64,000 nt of DNA, from positions 30,646,196-30,710,195 of the forward strand of contig CM045762.1 in assembly GCA_025200525.1 (NCBI GenBank), given 5' to 3'. Under the pieces are notes generated by a model. That model was given only the letters and a program-made list of their open reading frames with translations, was not told where the DNA came from and did no database searches. This stretch comes from Camellia lanceoleosa. Its lineage: Eukaryota > Streptophyta > Magnoliopsida > Ericales > Theaceae. The translations under genes and the position numbers were made by a program. This document shows positions 11,187-22,689 of this stretch, piece by piece; positions within the stretch are counted from its first letter, which is position 1; each line of letters opens with the position of its first letter.

Positions 11187-14089
11187 CTTTCTTCGAGGTG
11201 GCCCTAGTAACTCTAGGACGAGTTGAAGCAGCAGGGGAAGATTGTGTGGAGGCAGGCTGTAGACGTCCCCGAACGCCCCGGGGAGGGAATGAGGTCCCCC
11301 GTTCCGTTCGTTTTGGGCTCACTACAGTTCAGGACTCAAATTGTCACGGTTCGTAATCTGAACCAAAGAGTCCAAATCCGGAAAATCGTTTTGAGAAAAC
11401 AGATTTTCTGAAAAGAAGTGCCAAACATGGACTGCTTTGCCAGATACAGAGTTGCCACCTAAATATTTTATTTTGGGAAATTTAGGAAACCCTGACTCGT
11501 GCCTAAGGCCACGTGTCCGTCATCACCAAAGTTTCCTCGGCTCGGGAACTTGGGTACGATTGGGGAAGGTCACTTCGTGAGCACCCCCGCTCGCCCGATC
11601 AAAGATCGGCCTCTACTAACCATGATATCTAGTTTCGAAAACATTATGCGTTCTTATTCCGGTTATTAGCCTAGATTTACTATGTGATGCACACAGCATA
11701 CAAGTATAGACCGGGTCGCCTGAATTGGAACAAAACATTTCATGTTTGTTTTTGAAAGATAGTTTGCTACCCGCAGGTAGGCTTAAAATACAGATTTTGC
11801 CACCCTCGGGTGGGCTTACAAAAGATGGTTTTGCCACTATCTAGTGGGCTTAAAATTCACAGTCAATACATTGTTCCAATCCAAATAACCCAACCTTCAC
11901 CCACAGGCATTCAGGCAGTTATATCACATAAGTAAATAGCCTCATGGTAAGCATGCTATCATGGCAGTCACTCACACACATGCAAGGATGCTAAAGCGTA
12001 AAACTTACCGAGTACTCCAAGCCAAAACAGAAGCTAATTAGAAATCCATGCATGATCCTATTTATACAGAAATGCCTAATGCAACACATGCAAAAATGTA
12101 ACTATAGCAGGCTCGACTATTCTAAACATGGCATATGAGATGCAACAGCTATCAAGTATTGAACTCGGAATTGAAATACAAATGTAGTTAGTATGATGCG
12201 CCGAGCCCGGTGCATGTAAAACAAATGAATGAATGCAAACATGCTATCATACTGTATGCTAATTGAAACATGCCCTAATCTAACCATCATAAGTCGGTAA
12301 ATAAAAGGGAGGAAAGACGTGGGGTTGGAAGACATACATCACACTCACGCACACTTATTACAACATTGCCCTCGTGCGGAGGGTCCGAATAAATAATACA
12401 GTCCCAAATAAATACAGTCCGAATAAGTACAAAACCCTAATTAATTAACAAATTAGCTAGGAAAGCTATAAACTGGCATGCAAGCTAGGGACTGCCTCGA
12501 CTCTGTTCCGGATGATGGATGATGCATGTTCGGGTTGCCTTGGCGCGGAAATCCACTACGACGCCCCGATTAGCCTCTGTTTGCAATTGTTCTTGGAAAG
12601 CGCACCAAGCTCCGGAAGGCTGCTGATTCTTGATTTGCTGCAACAGAGAGCAGGAAAGGGGCATGGCAATGTATTTTCACATATGTATGCATGCCTCGAT
12701 CCTCGTGTCACCAATCACACATCTCGATGCATGATGGCCGAGGAGTCGAATTGCATGACTCGATATGAGATGAATGCACATGAAAACACAATAAGACCTA
12801 ACTCCATCATGGATAATCCGGAGTGTCGCGGATCGAATTGAGACACGTTCGAGTACTCGGTCTGAAAGCATACCTCGTTTCCGTTTCAAGACTAACTCCT
12901 ATCCCAAACACAATGCAATATGCATGACATGCATGAATGCAACTAAGATAGAACCTAACATGTACAATGCTGTGAAATGGCACACACGATGTACGAGGTA
13001 ACATGGCATACACAATGCGCTAACATACAACCTAGCATACACAATGCTATGAAACGAAATGGCATGCACAATGCATAATGGACTTACACCAACACAAGTG
13101 GACCTCAGCCACACTTACATAAGAGGCCATAAGATGAAAATGAGATACTCGAGATGCGTGCACGCATGCACGCAAACTGAGGACCGAACCTAAGGCACGA
13201 ATGCCACTCTACCAAAGCATGGTAAGGCATGGAACATGGCATACAAAAATGCGAATCTCAGCGCTAAAATATGATGCTAAACAGCCCCGAAACATGGCAA
13301 TATGGCACCCGATGCATGAGATGAGACCCGAAACTCAAAACTAGGCACATGGAATGACTTATAGCTATACAAAGCATGCATTATTTTAACATGAATCATG
13401 AAGACAGAGTCAAGGCAGTCCCAAAACATGAACTTTTCCAGTTTAGAGTGTGGCCAAAAAGTGCTAGCAAGATGGCTTAAATTAGCATGCAATTTTGACT
13501 AGTAAACAATGGTTTACATGGCAAGTGTATGAAGCAGGTAAGAACTCATCAAACCAGAAAAAATCAATGAATAAAACATGCCAAAATATGCCCAAATAAC
13601 CTCTGAAAAGCAGCCAACACATGCATAAATGATAAGCTCCTTTAGAGGGCTATACGAGGGATTCTTAAGCACATACAAGATAGACATGTGGCAGCCCCAA
13701 ATCAACTTTGAAAATAAAATATGATAGTCTTAAAACTCACCAAATTGACCCTGAAATGTGACTAAGAAGCATGTAAGATAGGGTCGCTTTGGAAGGCCGA
13801 AATGGCCACCAAACAAGTCAAGGTGAGAGGGGGTCACCCCCCTCTGATTTGGAAGCTCAAAATAGCATCAAAGCCACTGGAAATCCACTGGATTCTAGTG
13901 GCTAGAAGGTCAAATAAAGCATGCAACAAGGGTTAGGGTGTAAGGCTCAAAATGGGAAGCAACCAAGCATACAAGATAGCATATGACCTCAAAAAAAAAA
14001 TGGGACCTTAATAAAACATGAAGATGATGTCAAAAAAAACCACTTTTCAATTTATAACAAGTCTCAAAAGTGATCACAAATATGGCTTA

Positions 14090-14590
14090 CCTATCATGCA
14101 AAAAAGGCCCTAAAAGGGGGAAAAGAGATAAGGGACAGAAGCTGGCCTCAAATGGCAAAGAGCCCTTCAACAAAGTTTAAGAGGGGCTCAAAACAAGGCA
14201 CTTCACAGTTTACATCAAGCCACGAAAGTGAACACAAGTAAGGCTAAACTATCATGCAAGAAAATGGCCTAAAAGAGGGGTAAAGAGGCAAGTGGTAGCT
14301 GCTGGCATCAAACTGAGGAAGGCCCTTCAACAATGTTGAAGAGGAGCTCAAAAAATGATATTTTACAGTTTATGAAAAAGTCCAAAATAGCTCACAAATA
14401 AGCCCAAAATACTATGCAAAAATAGGCCTAAAAGAGGGTTTAAACACAAAGGGTAAGAAGGGAGCCTCAAACAGGGAAAGACGCTTAATCAAACATGAAA
14501 AGGAGGTTAAAATATGACTATTTACAGTTTGAGTCGGAGCCCAAAAATGCAAGCAAGAGGAGCTAATATATTGAGCAAAAAAAGACTAGA
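14090..14590. repeat. About 160-bp divergent tandem repeats in the outer solo LTR
   Basis: Each unit contains a cttcaacaa-like block followed by tttacagttt and ends in a catgcaa-a-ggcctaaaagaggg-like block. The landmark block recurs near 14165, 14325 and 14486, giving a period of about 160 bp. Divergence between units is high, so the array predates both insertions. Confidence 0.75.
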
Positions 14591-17229
14591 AAAAGAGAAA
14601 ATAGGACTCACCCTTGTAGAGCCAATCTTTAATAGCCTTTGGACCAAGTTTGGGAGCTCTTAACCTCTGGAAGACAGCCTCAAGCTGCTGGAATGGATGT
14701 TGGAGGTATTGTGCTATGGCTTGTAGAGTAAAGGGTGTAGGAAGCTTAAAGTTTTGAGGTGTGGAAGAGAGGGAGAGGGAGAGTTAATGCAAGAGGCTTA
14801 GAAAAAGTTTTTGTAACCCTCAAAACACAGCTGGGGGTGCTGGTTGTATAGGCAGAGGAGTGGAGGAAAAGGGGGGGAAATGAAATTCAAATTTCCCCCC
14901 CAAAAGTTCCCCCATCGAATACAGAATCTGGGGGGAAAAGGAGGGTGTATTTGTAAGGAACCAGCAGTGAGGATCATGGCCGGCCAGTTTTTGAAAGTTC
15001 AGGTGGCCAGCCGGCTACCTCCCTTGGCTGGCCGACTAGGGTCAAAAGGTTCAAACAGAGAAAGCTGGCCGGCCACTGTAGACAAGCCCACGGGAGACCT
15101 CGCTACAGTTCGCACTCGATTTGTTGTCACGGTTCTTAATCTTGAACCAAAGAGTCTAAATCCGGCAAATCATTTTAAGAAAACAGATTTTTGAAAGAAG
15201 TGCCAAACATGGACTACTTTGCCAGATACAAAGTCGCCACCTAAATATTTTATTTTGGGGAAATTTAGGAAACCCTGACTCGATGCCAAAGGCCACGTGT
15301 CCGTTATCACCAAAGTTACCTCGGCTCGGGAACTTGGGTACGATTGGGGAAGGTCACTTCGTGAGCACCCCCGCTCGCCCGATCAAAGATCGGCCTCTAC
15401 TAACCATGATATCAAGTTTTGAAAACATTATGTGTTCTTATTCCGGTTATTAGCCTAGATTTACTATGTGATGCGCACAGCATACAAGTATAGACCGGGT
15501 CGCCAGAATTGGAACAAAACATTTCATGTTTGTTTTTGAAAGATGGTTTGCTACTCGTAAGTAGGCTTAAAATGTAAATTTTGCCACCCTCAAGTGGGCT
15601 TAAAAAACATGGTTTTGCCACTATCTAGTGGGCTTAAAACTCACAGTCAATGATTTTGTTCCAATCCAAATAACTCAACCTCCACCCACAGGCATTCAGG
15701 CAGTTATATCACATAAGCACATAGCCTCATGGTAAGCATGCTATCATGGCAGTCACTCACACACATGCAAGGATGCTAAAGCATAACCACTTACCGAGTA
15801 CTCCAAGCCAAAACAGAAGCTAATTAGAAATTCATGCATGTTCCTAATTATACATAAATGCCTAATGTAACACATGCAAAATGCAACTATAGCAGGCTCG
15901 GCTATTCTAAACATGGCATATGAAATGCTAAAACTAACAAGTAATCAATTTGGAATTGAAATACAAATGCAGTTAGTATGATGCGCCGAGCCAGGTGCAT
16001 GCAAGACAGATGAATGAATGCAAACATGCTATCATACTGTATGCTAATTGAAACATGCCCTAATCTAACCATCATAAGCTGGTAAATAAAAGGGAGAAAG
16101 ACGTGGGGTTGGAAGACATACATCACATACACGCACACTTATTACAACATTGCCCTCGCTCGGAGGGTCCGAGTAAATAATATACAGTCCCGAATAGTAC
16201 AGTTCAAATAAATAATACAGTCCAAAATATGTATAAATTCCTAATTATTTAACAGAATTAACTAGGAAAACATTAAATTGGTGTGCAAGCCAGGGACTGC
16301 TTTGACTCTTCTCCGGATGATGGATGATGCATGCTCGGGTTGCCTTGGTTGGAAAATCTCTTGCGATGCCCCGATGAGCCTCTGTTTGCAATTGTTCTTG
16401 AAATGCGTGCCAAGCTCCGGAAGGTTGCTGATTCTTGATTTGCTGCAACAGAGAGCAGGAAAGGAGCATGGCAATGTATTTTCACATATGTATGCATGCC
16501 TCGATCCTCGTGCCACCAATCACGCATCTCGATACATGATGGCCGAGGAGTCGAATTGCATGACTCGATATGAGATGAATGCACATGAAAACACAACAAG
16601 ACCTAACTCCATCATGGATAATCCGGAGTGTCGGTGACTGGGAATTGAGACACGTTCCGTCACTCGGAGTACAAAACGTCCCTCGTTTCTCGTGCTCGGG
16701 CTAACTCCTATCCCGAACACAATGCAATATGCATGACATGCATGAATGCAACTAAGATACAACCTAACATGCGCAATGTTATGAAATGGCATACACGACG
16801 CGCGAGGTAACATGGCATACACAATGCACTAATATACACCCTAGCATACGCAATGCTATGAAATGAAATGGCATACACAATGCATAATGGACTTACACCA
16901 ACACAAGTGGACCTCAGCCACACTCACATAAGAGGCCATTAGATGAAAATGAGACACTTTCGAAATCGTGCTGCGTGCACGCAAACCGAGGACCGACCCT
17001 AAGGCATGGAATGCCACTCTAACAAGACATGACAAGGCATGGAGTATGGAATATTAGCATGCAAATTTCAGTACCAAAATGTGATGCAAAACAGCCCCGA
17101 ATCATAGAAACATGGCACCTGATGCATGAAATGAATCCCGAAACATGAAATTAGGTACATGGAATGACCTATGGCTATGCAACGCATGCATTATTTGATC
17201 ATGAAGCATGAAAACAGAAGCAAGGCAGT

Positions 17230-18560
17230 CCCAAAACAAGTATATTTACAGTTTTAAGCAAGGCCAAACAATGAACACAAATGGAGCTAAGCTAGCATGC
17301 AAAAATGGCCCCGAAAGGGAGATAAGGAAGCAAGTAGCAGCTGCTGGCCCTAAATGGCAATGAGCTCTTCAACAAAGTTGAATAGGGGCCCAAAATATGG
17401 TATTTTACAGTTTATGATCAGACCCAAAACAGTGCACAAGGAAGCTTAAAATACTATGCAAAATAAGGCCTAAAAAGAGGTTTAAACACAAAGAGCAAAA
17501 AGGAAGCCTCAAACAACAAAAGACCCCTAATAAAACATGAATAGGGGGTCAAAATAAGGCTATTTACTGTTCGGACCAGAGCCCAAAAATACAAGCACAA
17601 TGAGCTAACAAATCATGCAAAAATGGGGCCAAAAGAGGGATACAAAGGCAAGTGACAAAAGGAAGCCCCAAACAGTGAAGAGCCCTTCAACAATGTCGAA
17701 GAAGGGCTCAAAAAAAATCACTTTTCAGTTTATAACCAAGCTCAAAACAGTTTACAACTGAGCCTAAAATACTATGCAAGAAAGAGGCATACAAGAGAGG
17801 TAAAGAAGCAAGTGGTAGTATGAAGCCTCAAACAGAGAAATACCCTTAAACATACATGAAAAAGAACTCAAAATAATACTATTTTCAGTTAGGGTCGGAG
17901 CCCAAATATGCAAGCAAGTATAGCTTAAAAAGCATGCAAAAAAAGCTCAAAAAGAGGGAAAATGTGGCTCACCCTTGTAGACCAAACTTCAATAGCCTCT
18001 TGGCTTGAGAAAAGGTGCTCCTTGCCTCTGGAAAACCAGCTCCAAGTGTTGGAAAGGATGGTGGAAAGGTGGTGCTATGTGGTGGTGTAGAAAGGGTGTA
18101 AGGAACTTGGGGTTTTGATGGTTGGAATATAGAGAGAGAGAGATTGAATGTAGGAGGCTCAAAGCAAAAATTTCTAACCTCTAAAACCAGAGCTGGGGGG
18201 GTGTTTATATAGGCAAAAGAGTGGGGGAAAAGGGGGGGAAATTGAAATTGAAATTTCCTCCCAAAAAGGCCAAAAAGTGAGATAAAGAGGCAAGTGGTAG
18301 CTGCTGGCCTAAAACCGAAGAGAGCCCTTCAACAAAGTTGAAGAGGGGCTCAAAACAAGACACTTTATAGTTTATGATCAAGTCCAAAACAGCTCACAAG
18401 TAAGCCTAAAATACCATGCAAAAATAGGCCTAAAACAGAGTTAAAGAAGCAAGTGATAGTAGGAGACCTCAAACAGTAAAAGGTCCTTAATCAAACATGA
18501 AAAGGAGCTCAAAATATGACTATTTATAGTTTGGGTCGGAGCCCAAAAATGCTTTCAAGA
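17230..18560. repeat. About 160-bp divergent repeats in the inner solo LTR, split by the promoter-like region
   Basis: Same unit as in the outer LTR. The landmark block recurs near 17366, 17524, 17684 and 17846, then two more units occur near 18318 and 18484 beyond a unique stretch (about 17960-18260) that holds the TATA-like motif. Confidence 0.75.
18204..18213 (+). promoter_or_regulatory. TATA-like motif in the inner solo LTR
   Basis: tttatatagg in an otherwise GC-richer segment. The matching place in the outer copy (near 14845) reads ttgtatagg, a weaker match. This suggests the LTR is read on the plus strand, with U3 to the left. Confidence 0.45.
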
Positions 18561-21478
18561 AAAGCTCGGGGGCCAAAACGCGCAGCCCGGGGCCCCGAAA
18601 ACTGATTGTTAGGCATCGGAAGTGGTGTTTGACCACGAAGTCAGTCTCTCGTACCACAGTGTCCCTCAAAAGGGAGGAAATAAGGTATGTACCAAAAATT
18701 AGAGCAAACGGAGGTGGTTATGCGGTCCCGAACCGAGGCACACGGCCGACAGCTCCGAAAAATCAAAAACCGAGCTCCAAACGGGGAAAATGGCCTACGA
18801 CCACGAAACGTAGCCTACGGCCACTGAGAGATGGTCTACGAGACCTCTCCCTTTCTTTGGGAAGAGAAAACGGAGAAAACAGAGCCTGGTTCGCAAACCG
18901 AGGCAAGGCACAAAAGAGTCCGGTAGTCCGGGGGCAAGGCTCGCAGCCGAGACTCTAGAACCTCTGAACGAGCACGATATGCAATATCACCAAGCGCTCA
19001 ATCAGTGACGTCTGAGTCTTAAGGTCAGTCAAAAATGGAGTGTCTACAGCCACTCATATTGGTGGCCTCCCATGTGTGCACAACACAACTATGTGGTTGA
19101 AACCCTGAAAATGTGAACCAGGAGAGAGAAAACCCAACTTTTCAGAGGAGTTCAAAAGGGTCAGGAACAATTGCTGGCCGACCATGACATATTGGTGGCC
19201 TCCCAGGTGTGTACAACACAAATATGTGGTGGAGGGCCAAAGAAAGTGGCCCGGGAATGGTCAACGTCAGCTTTCTAGCGAGGAAAACGGGCAACGGAGA
19301 GTGATGAAGGAATAAAGCTGGCCTTTCAGAGCAATTGCTGGCCTCCCACCCTTTTACGACCTTCAAAACAATGAAAATAAGGTCCCTGCCAAAAATGAAC
19401 TCAAACCGATGCAAATTGAAGGTTCGGGGGCCGAAACACGCACCGTGGTCCCAAAACCGATCATATAATCGGAGGTGGTGTTCGACCACGAAGTTGGTCT
19501 CTCGGACCACAGTGTCCCTCAAAAGGGAGTAAATAAGATGTATGCCAAAAATCGAAGCAAACGGAGGTGGTTAAGCGGTCCCGAACCGAGGCACACGGCC
19601 GACGGCTCCGAAAATCGGGAACTGGGCTCCGAAATGGGAAAAATGGCCTACGACCACGAAACGTAGCCTACGGCCACTGAGAGATGATCTACGAGACCTC
19701 TCCCTTCCTTTGGGAAGAGAAAACGAAAAAAACGGAGCCTGGTTCGCAAACCGAGGCAAAGCACAGAAAAGCCCGGAAGTTCGGAGGCAAGGCTCACGGC
19801 CGAGACTTTGAAACTTCGGAACGAGCACGATATGCAACATCACCGAGTGTTCAGTTGGTGACGTCTGAGTCTTAAGGTCGGTCAAAAATGGGGTGTCTAC
19901 ACAGGCACAGGAGCTGGAGTGGTCAGAACAATGGAAGAAGTAGCAACTCCAGCTCCAGCTCCTTTGGGCTTGGGCACATCCAACACCGTCAGTAGGTCTT
20001 GAGGAGAAATGGCCAAGTTCACTTCCATATTAGTCACCCACCAATTTTGGTATCTCTTCAAAATGTTACCTTGGGGAAAGATGGGGAAATACTCAAAATC
20101 GATCAAGTCCTGTATAAATTTGGAAGTTGCCTCTTCCAGTCTGGACCTTCGAACTTTCATATCCTTTATGGTAAGACTTAGATTGGTGTTACTACCAAGA
20201 GGTATTGGGACCCCCTGTGTGAAGCCAAATTGTCTAGCAAATTGTGCAGGACAATAGGGCTCAGCAATGCATTTGTAAGCTCTGGGGTTCATAGTCCCAA
20301 TGAATAATTCTCTGGGGATCAAAATGGAGGCCCATATATCTTTGTGAGCAGGTGAAGCACAGAGCCTATCACTTTGGAAATTCCTCAACCAAAGTGGGCC
20401 AATAATATTGGGTTCGAGGGGACGAAAGCAGTGGGAAAGAGGAGAAGCTGAAAGTTGGTGGAAGAAAGAGAAGTAAAAAGCAAAAGAAGAATAAAGGAAA
20501 GCATTGGCTAGGCTCATGCCATGAGTAGGAGGGTCTGGTTCATAAAATTTAAGGTATTTGGCTTGTAACTCAAGGAAGTAAGCAAAAAGCCAAAGTTAAA
20601 GAATCCAAATCGGCCCCCCTTGATTGACATCTAAGGGTTTCTCACAGAAAAGAGAGCAAACTCTATATACGTGGCCTAGAAGGTATAGGGCTAAAGCCAT
20701 CCTCTTCTGTAAAATAAGGGCTTTGGCAAGAGGGGTAAATTCAAGCATAATTCTTTGGGAAGAGGTACAGAACAGGAACTTGCAAAGCTAATATAATAAG
20801 AAAGAAGAATTCCCTATCGGTCACAGGACCCTCCCTTCTATTCTCAGCCTTGACAAAATCACTATAGGATGAGTTAAGAGAGGGGAGGGAAAAAGGGACG
20901 GCTACGTCAGGATAGTCTGGTCCAAGGGGAGTCCCAATGGGAGATAATCCTAAAAGATAGAAAATGTCAAGAACAGTAGGGGCCATCATCCCACATCTGA
21001 ATTGGAAGAAATTAAAAACAGAATTCCAAAAGCATAGAGTAGCAGGAATTAAAAAGGGGTGCTCTGAGATGGTTAACCTGGATAGTCGGAGAGCGTCGAG
21101 GAGGCAGAGTTCTTGAAGGTTTAGGGTCCTACTAGGGACGACTCGATCGTTCCATTTCTACCACTCCGGTCTCACCGTGAGCCAGCATCGGTGGAGGCGG
21201 TTCGTCTTCCAGTTCCTCCAGTCAAGGCCACCTTCGTAAAGGAGACAATGGTCTTCCAAACGAGGATATAGAGCTCGAAGCTCAATAAGAATCTCCTTGA
21301 ATATGGGGCCAAGTACAAAGTCTTGTTGCACATGACGACGAAGGATAAAGATGCGTCCGTCAATGGCACTTTTCTCCCCAGCCTTGTACTTTTCGCATTC
21401 TACATCAATGAGCCTTTTCAGGGCTACAGAGGGGCTCACACACTCTATAACTGGCACTTTTGATGAAGATGAAGCCAT

Positions 21479-22689
21479 TGATAGAACGCTTTCTCAAAGG
21501 ACGAAGCTGGGAAAGGGAGTAGAAAGAAGTGAGAGATGAATAAAGATAAAGGGTTTGTATGTCGAGCAAGCATGTGATTTCAGAATGTGAAATAAAAGGG
21601 TTTCAAAAGCCTTTATATTTGAAAGATACATCGTGTAAATTCTTTAAGTACTAAAAGTACGAATACGAAGAATTTCCTTCAATATTGATACTCTTGGAGG
21701 GAAAACACATCCCAGATGTTGATACCAGCTTCGAAGTAGAATGTTTGGCTTCGAAGCCAGATTTTGGTGCCAAAAATCAAATAACAAATGCTTTCGAAAC
21801 TAAGAAGCCAGCTTCGAAGCACATTCCATGCTTAAGGATGTAAGAATACTCAAGTACTCATTTACTTCGAAGGGGATTAAAAGACCTATCTTAGGTTTCT
21901 TAGTGAAAGTAATGTCCTTCGAAGTGAAACTTGAGACCCAGTGATGATGGGAATTGGTGTTCAAAATATAGCACACCAGATTTTGGCGCTAAAAGTCCAA
22001 TAACAACGGCTTCAAAACTAAGAAGCCGGCTTCGAAGCACATTCCGTGCCCAATGAATGCAAGAATGCTCAAGTATTCATTTACTTTAAAGGGATTAAAG
22101 ACCTGTTTTAGGTTTATCAATAAAAGTGATGTTCTTCGAAGTAAAACTAGAAATCCCTTAGGAATGGAAATTGGCATTGCGAAATATCAAAACCAATAGT
22201 TGGTTTATATATATTTAGAAAAAGTTGTCTTTTCGAACTAAAATAGTGCAGCCCTCAAAAGGAGCTTCCATATTTTTGAAAGTATGGATTGTTGTTCAAG
22301 ACAAAAAGATCAATTTAAAACTGATTGATTATAATAAATCATTGACCATATGTTGGTTGTGATTGAAACAAGTTTTGAAGAGTAAGATTGTTAAATTCGA
22401 AGCATGGATCCTAAATGGAAAAACAACAAAAACTATTTGCTGCATTCCATAAATTGAAAAAATTCATGGTCGTTTTGTTAATATTCATTTAAAACGATTG
22501 AATCCAGGTTCAAAGGAAAAGATTGTTCAGTTCAAAGCTCTAAAATTGCTTGTAAAGACAAATGGAGACAAGATCAAACCATATCAAACAAAGAGAAGTC
22601 TTAGTGGTATTAAAGGGAAAAAAAAAACAGTTATATCGAATGGCCCTTTTTGGGTACAAACTCAAACTCATAAAAATAGGGAATGGAAT
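21479..22689. other. Non-coding spacer between the two antisense genes
   Basis: AT-rich; I see no conserved coding sequence. It contains a 219-bp tandem duplication and many copies of the palindrome cttcgaag, which also recurs through the rest of the element (for example near 4955 of the LTR-proximal side and 10080). Confidence 0.5.
21757..22195. repeat. 219-bp tandem duplication inside the Tat element
   Basis: Copy 1 (about 21757-21975) and copy 2 (about 21976-22195) both start ccagattttgg and contain ggcttcgaagcacattcc. They differ at many sites. Tandem repeats in the untranslated 3' half are a known habit of Tat elements such as Retand. Confidence 0.8.

Larger units (their letters stand above)
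15077..19048. mobile_element. Inner solo LTR of the same family, nested in the outer one
   Basis: Also tgtagac...gtctaca, 3972 bp, flanked by gccac (15072-15076 and 19049-19053). Its left 3 kb aligns with 11330-14900 of the outer copy; its right 0.5 kb aligns with about 19420-19901. It lacks a stretch that the outer copy has around 14890-15076 plus 19054-19400. So a related but internally different copy inserted into the older one. Confidence 0.88.
11258..19901. mobile_element. Outer solo LTR (long-LTR family), interrupted by a second copy
   Basis: Begins tgtagac and ends gtctaca (TG...CA with 7-bp inverted ends), and is flanked by a perfect 5-bp duplication caggc (11253-11257 and 19902-19906). 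Minus the inner copy it is about 4.67 kb. There are no gag or pol sequences inside, and no short direct repeats at its own ends, so the simplest reading is a solo LTR left by recombination. It interrupts the antisense gene of the host retrotransposon without changing its flanking frame. Short open frames inside it are not recognisable proteins. Confidence 0.88.
9406..21478 (-). pseudogene. Antisense gene of the Tat element: plant-mobile-domain-like N-terminus, coiled-coil C-terminus
   Basis: Opposite strand to gag-pol. The likely start is the ATG at 21478 (MASSSSKVPVIECVSPS). The N-terminal part (21478-19907) resembles the plant mobile domain (aminotransferase-like PMD): APTVLDIFYLLGLSPIG at about 20940-20990, then a GPIWIL-(stop)-LWLFAYF block near 20580-20620 that matches the family's G-P-W-LLQLW-Y pattern. 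PMDs are known both in host silencing proteins and inside LTR retrotransposons. Breaks seen: TAG at about 21156, a frameshift near 20745, and TAA at about 20597 in place of a likely glutamine. Reading continues in frame from 19902 to 11252 when the nested solo LTR (11258-19901) and one copy of its duplication are ignored. The C-terminal part is charged, with a repeated basic RRK-x-TV-x2-SD motif, then a coiled coil (about 9406-9800). Role unknown. Confidence 0.75.

Noticed and set aside
14844..15194. 116-codon open frame on the plus strand
   Set aside because: It spans the junction between the outer and inner solo LTRs, so it cannot be an ancestral gene.
19142..19885. Open frames on both strands near the right end of the outer solo LTR
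   Set aside because: They fall in the GC-richer end of the LTR, are homologous to 18629-18958 in the other copy only as DNA, and match no protein.
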